Of a stretch of 5,731 nt of DNA, positions 5,653 to 5,731 are shown piece after piece. A model generated the notes under the pieces. It was not told the origin of the DNA. It saw nothing but the letters and a program-made list of their open reading frames with translations, and searched no databases. This DNA is from an uncultured Collinsella sp. GTDB lineage: Bacteria; Actinomycetota; Coriobacteriia; Coriobacteriales; Coriobacteriaceae. The first letter of the stretch is position 1, and each line of letters starts with the position of its first letter. The stretch covers positions 1 to 5,731 of the forward strand of contig CABUVB010000118.1 in NCBI GenBank assembly GCA_902494815.1, written 5' to 3'. Position numbers and translations under genes: made by a program.

Positions 5653-5731
5653 CCGTGGTAACGACCGCGGCGGTCGCGGTGGCGATCGTGGCGGCCGCAA
5701 CGGCGGCGGCTTCCGCGGCAACCGTTTTTAG
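5633..5731 (+). pseudogene. RGG-rich C-terminal fragment, DEAD-box RNA helicase-like
   Basis: In a frame shifted by one from the MATE gene, these bases encode 32 residues made almost only of Arg, Gly, Asn, Asp and Phe (RGGFGGNRGNDRGGRGGDRG, then RNGGGFRGNRF), ending at TAG 5729-5731. Such tails occur at the C-terminus of DEAD-box RNA helicases and some cold-shock or RNA-binding proteins, where they bind RNA non-specifically. No catalytic domain is present: the frame is closed upstream by TGA at 5615, within MATE sequence. The only in-frame start is a GTG at 5630, with no evident ribosome binding site. This is therefore the end of another gene joined to a broken MATE gene. The helicase assignment is inference from tail composition. 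Confidence 0.7.

Noticed and set aside
5630..5731. A 33-residue RGG peptide gene starting at GTG 5630 and coupled to the MATE stop
   Set aside because: The sequence reads as a helicase-type tail cut from its parent gene, with no evident ribosome binding site.

Overview
The window is a dense, GC-rich stretch of ordinary-looking bacterial chromosome. Ffh with a Met/Gly/Lys-rich tail, a thyA-folA pair of divergent type, and a DUF134/NifX-type protein with a Cys/His tail together suggest a gut-type actinobacterium of the class Coriobacteriia, probably Collinsella-like. This placement is inferred from protein style and base composition, not from a marker search. No tRNA, rRNA, CRISPR array or insertion sequence was seen.

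Layout from left to right: (1) ffh on the plus strand, lacking only its first dozen or so codons, ends at 1443 and is followed by a 15-bp perfect hairpin that probably acts as a terminator. (2) A convergent minus-strand gene (2273 down to 1560) encodes a DUF134 helix-turn-helix domain joined in frame to a NifX/NifB-type (dinitrogenase iron-molybdenum cofactor biosynthesis) domain with a Cys/His-rich tail. A strong Shine-Dalgarno sequence and ATG inside this frame could also produce the NifX part alone, from 1937. (3) A 166-bp divergent intergenic region carries two near-identical CATATG-centred palindromes exactly 53 bp apart. (4) thyA and folA form a tight plus-strand operon: thymidylate synthase makes dTMP and dihydrofolate, and dihydrofolate reductase recycles the folate. 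(5) A SpoU/TrmH-family RNA 2'-O-methyltransferase gene follows a weak terminator. (6) The first half of a MATE-family transporter gene starts at a GTG at 4966 and stops early at 5652. The last 100 bases, in another frame, encode an Arg-Gly-Gly-rich C-terminus of the kind found on DEAD-box RNA helicases, so the right end is a junction between two unrelated genes.

The most interesting part is 1560-2356: a putative metal- or cluster-sensing regulator with two possible translation products and its own pair of helically phased operator-like sites, divergent from the thymidylate/folate operon. The most suspicious part is 5615-5731, which is either a real deletion that fused two loci or an assembly chimera.
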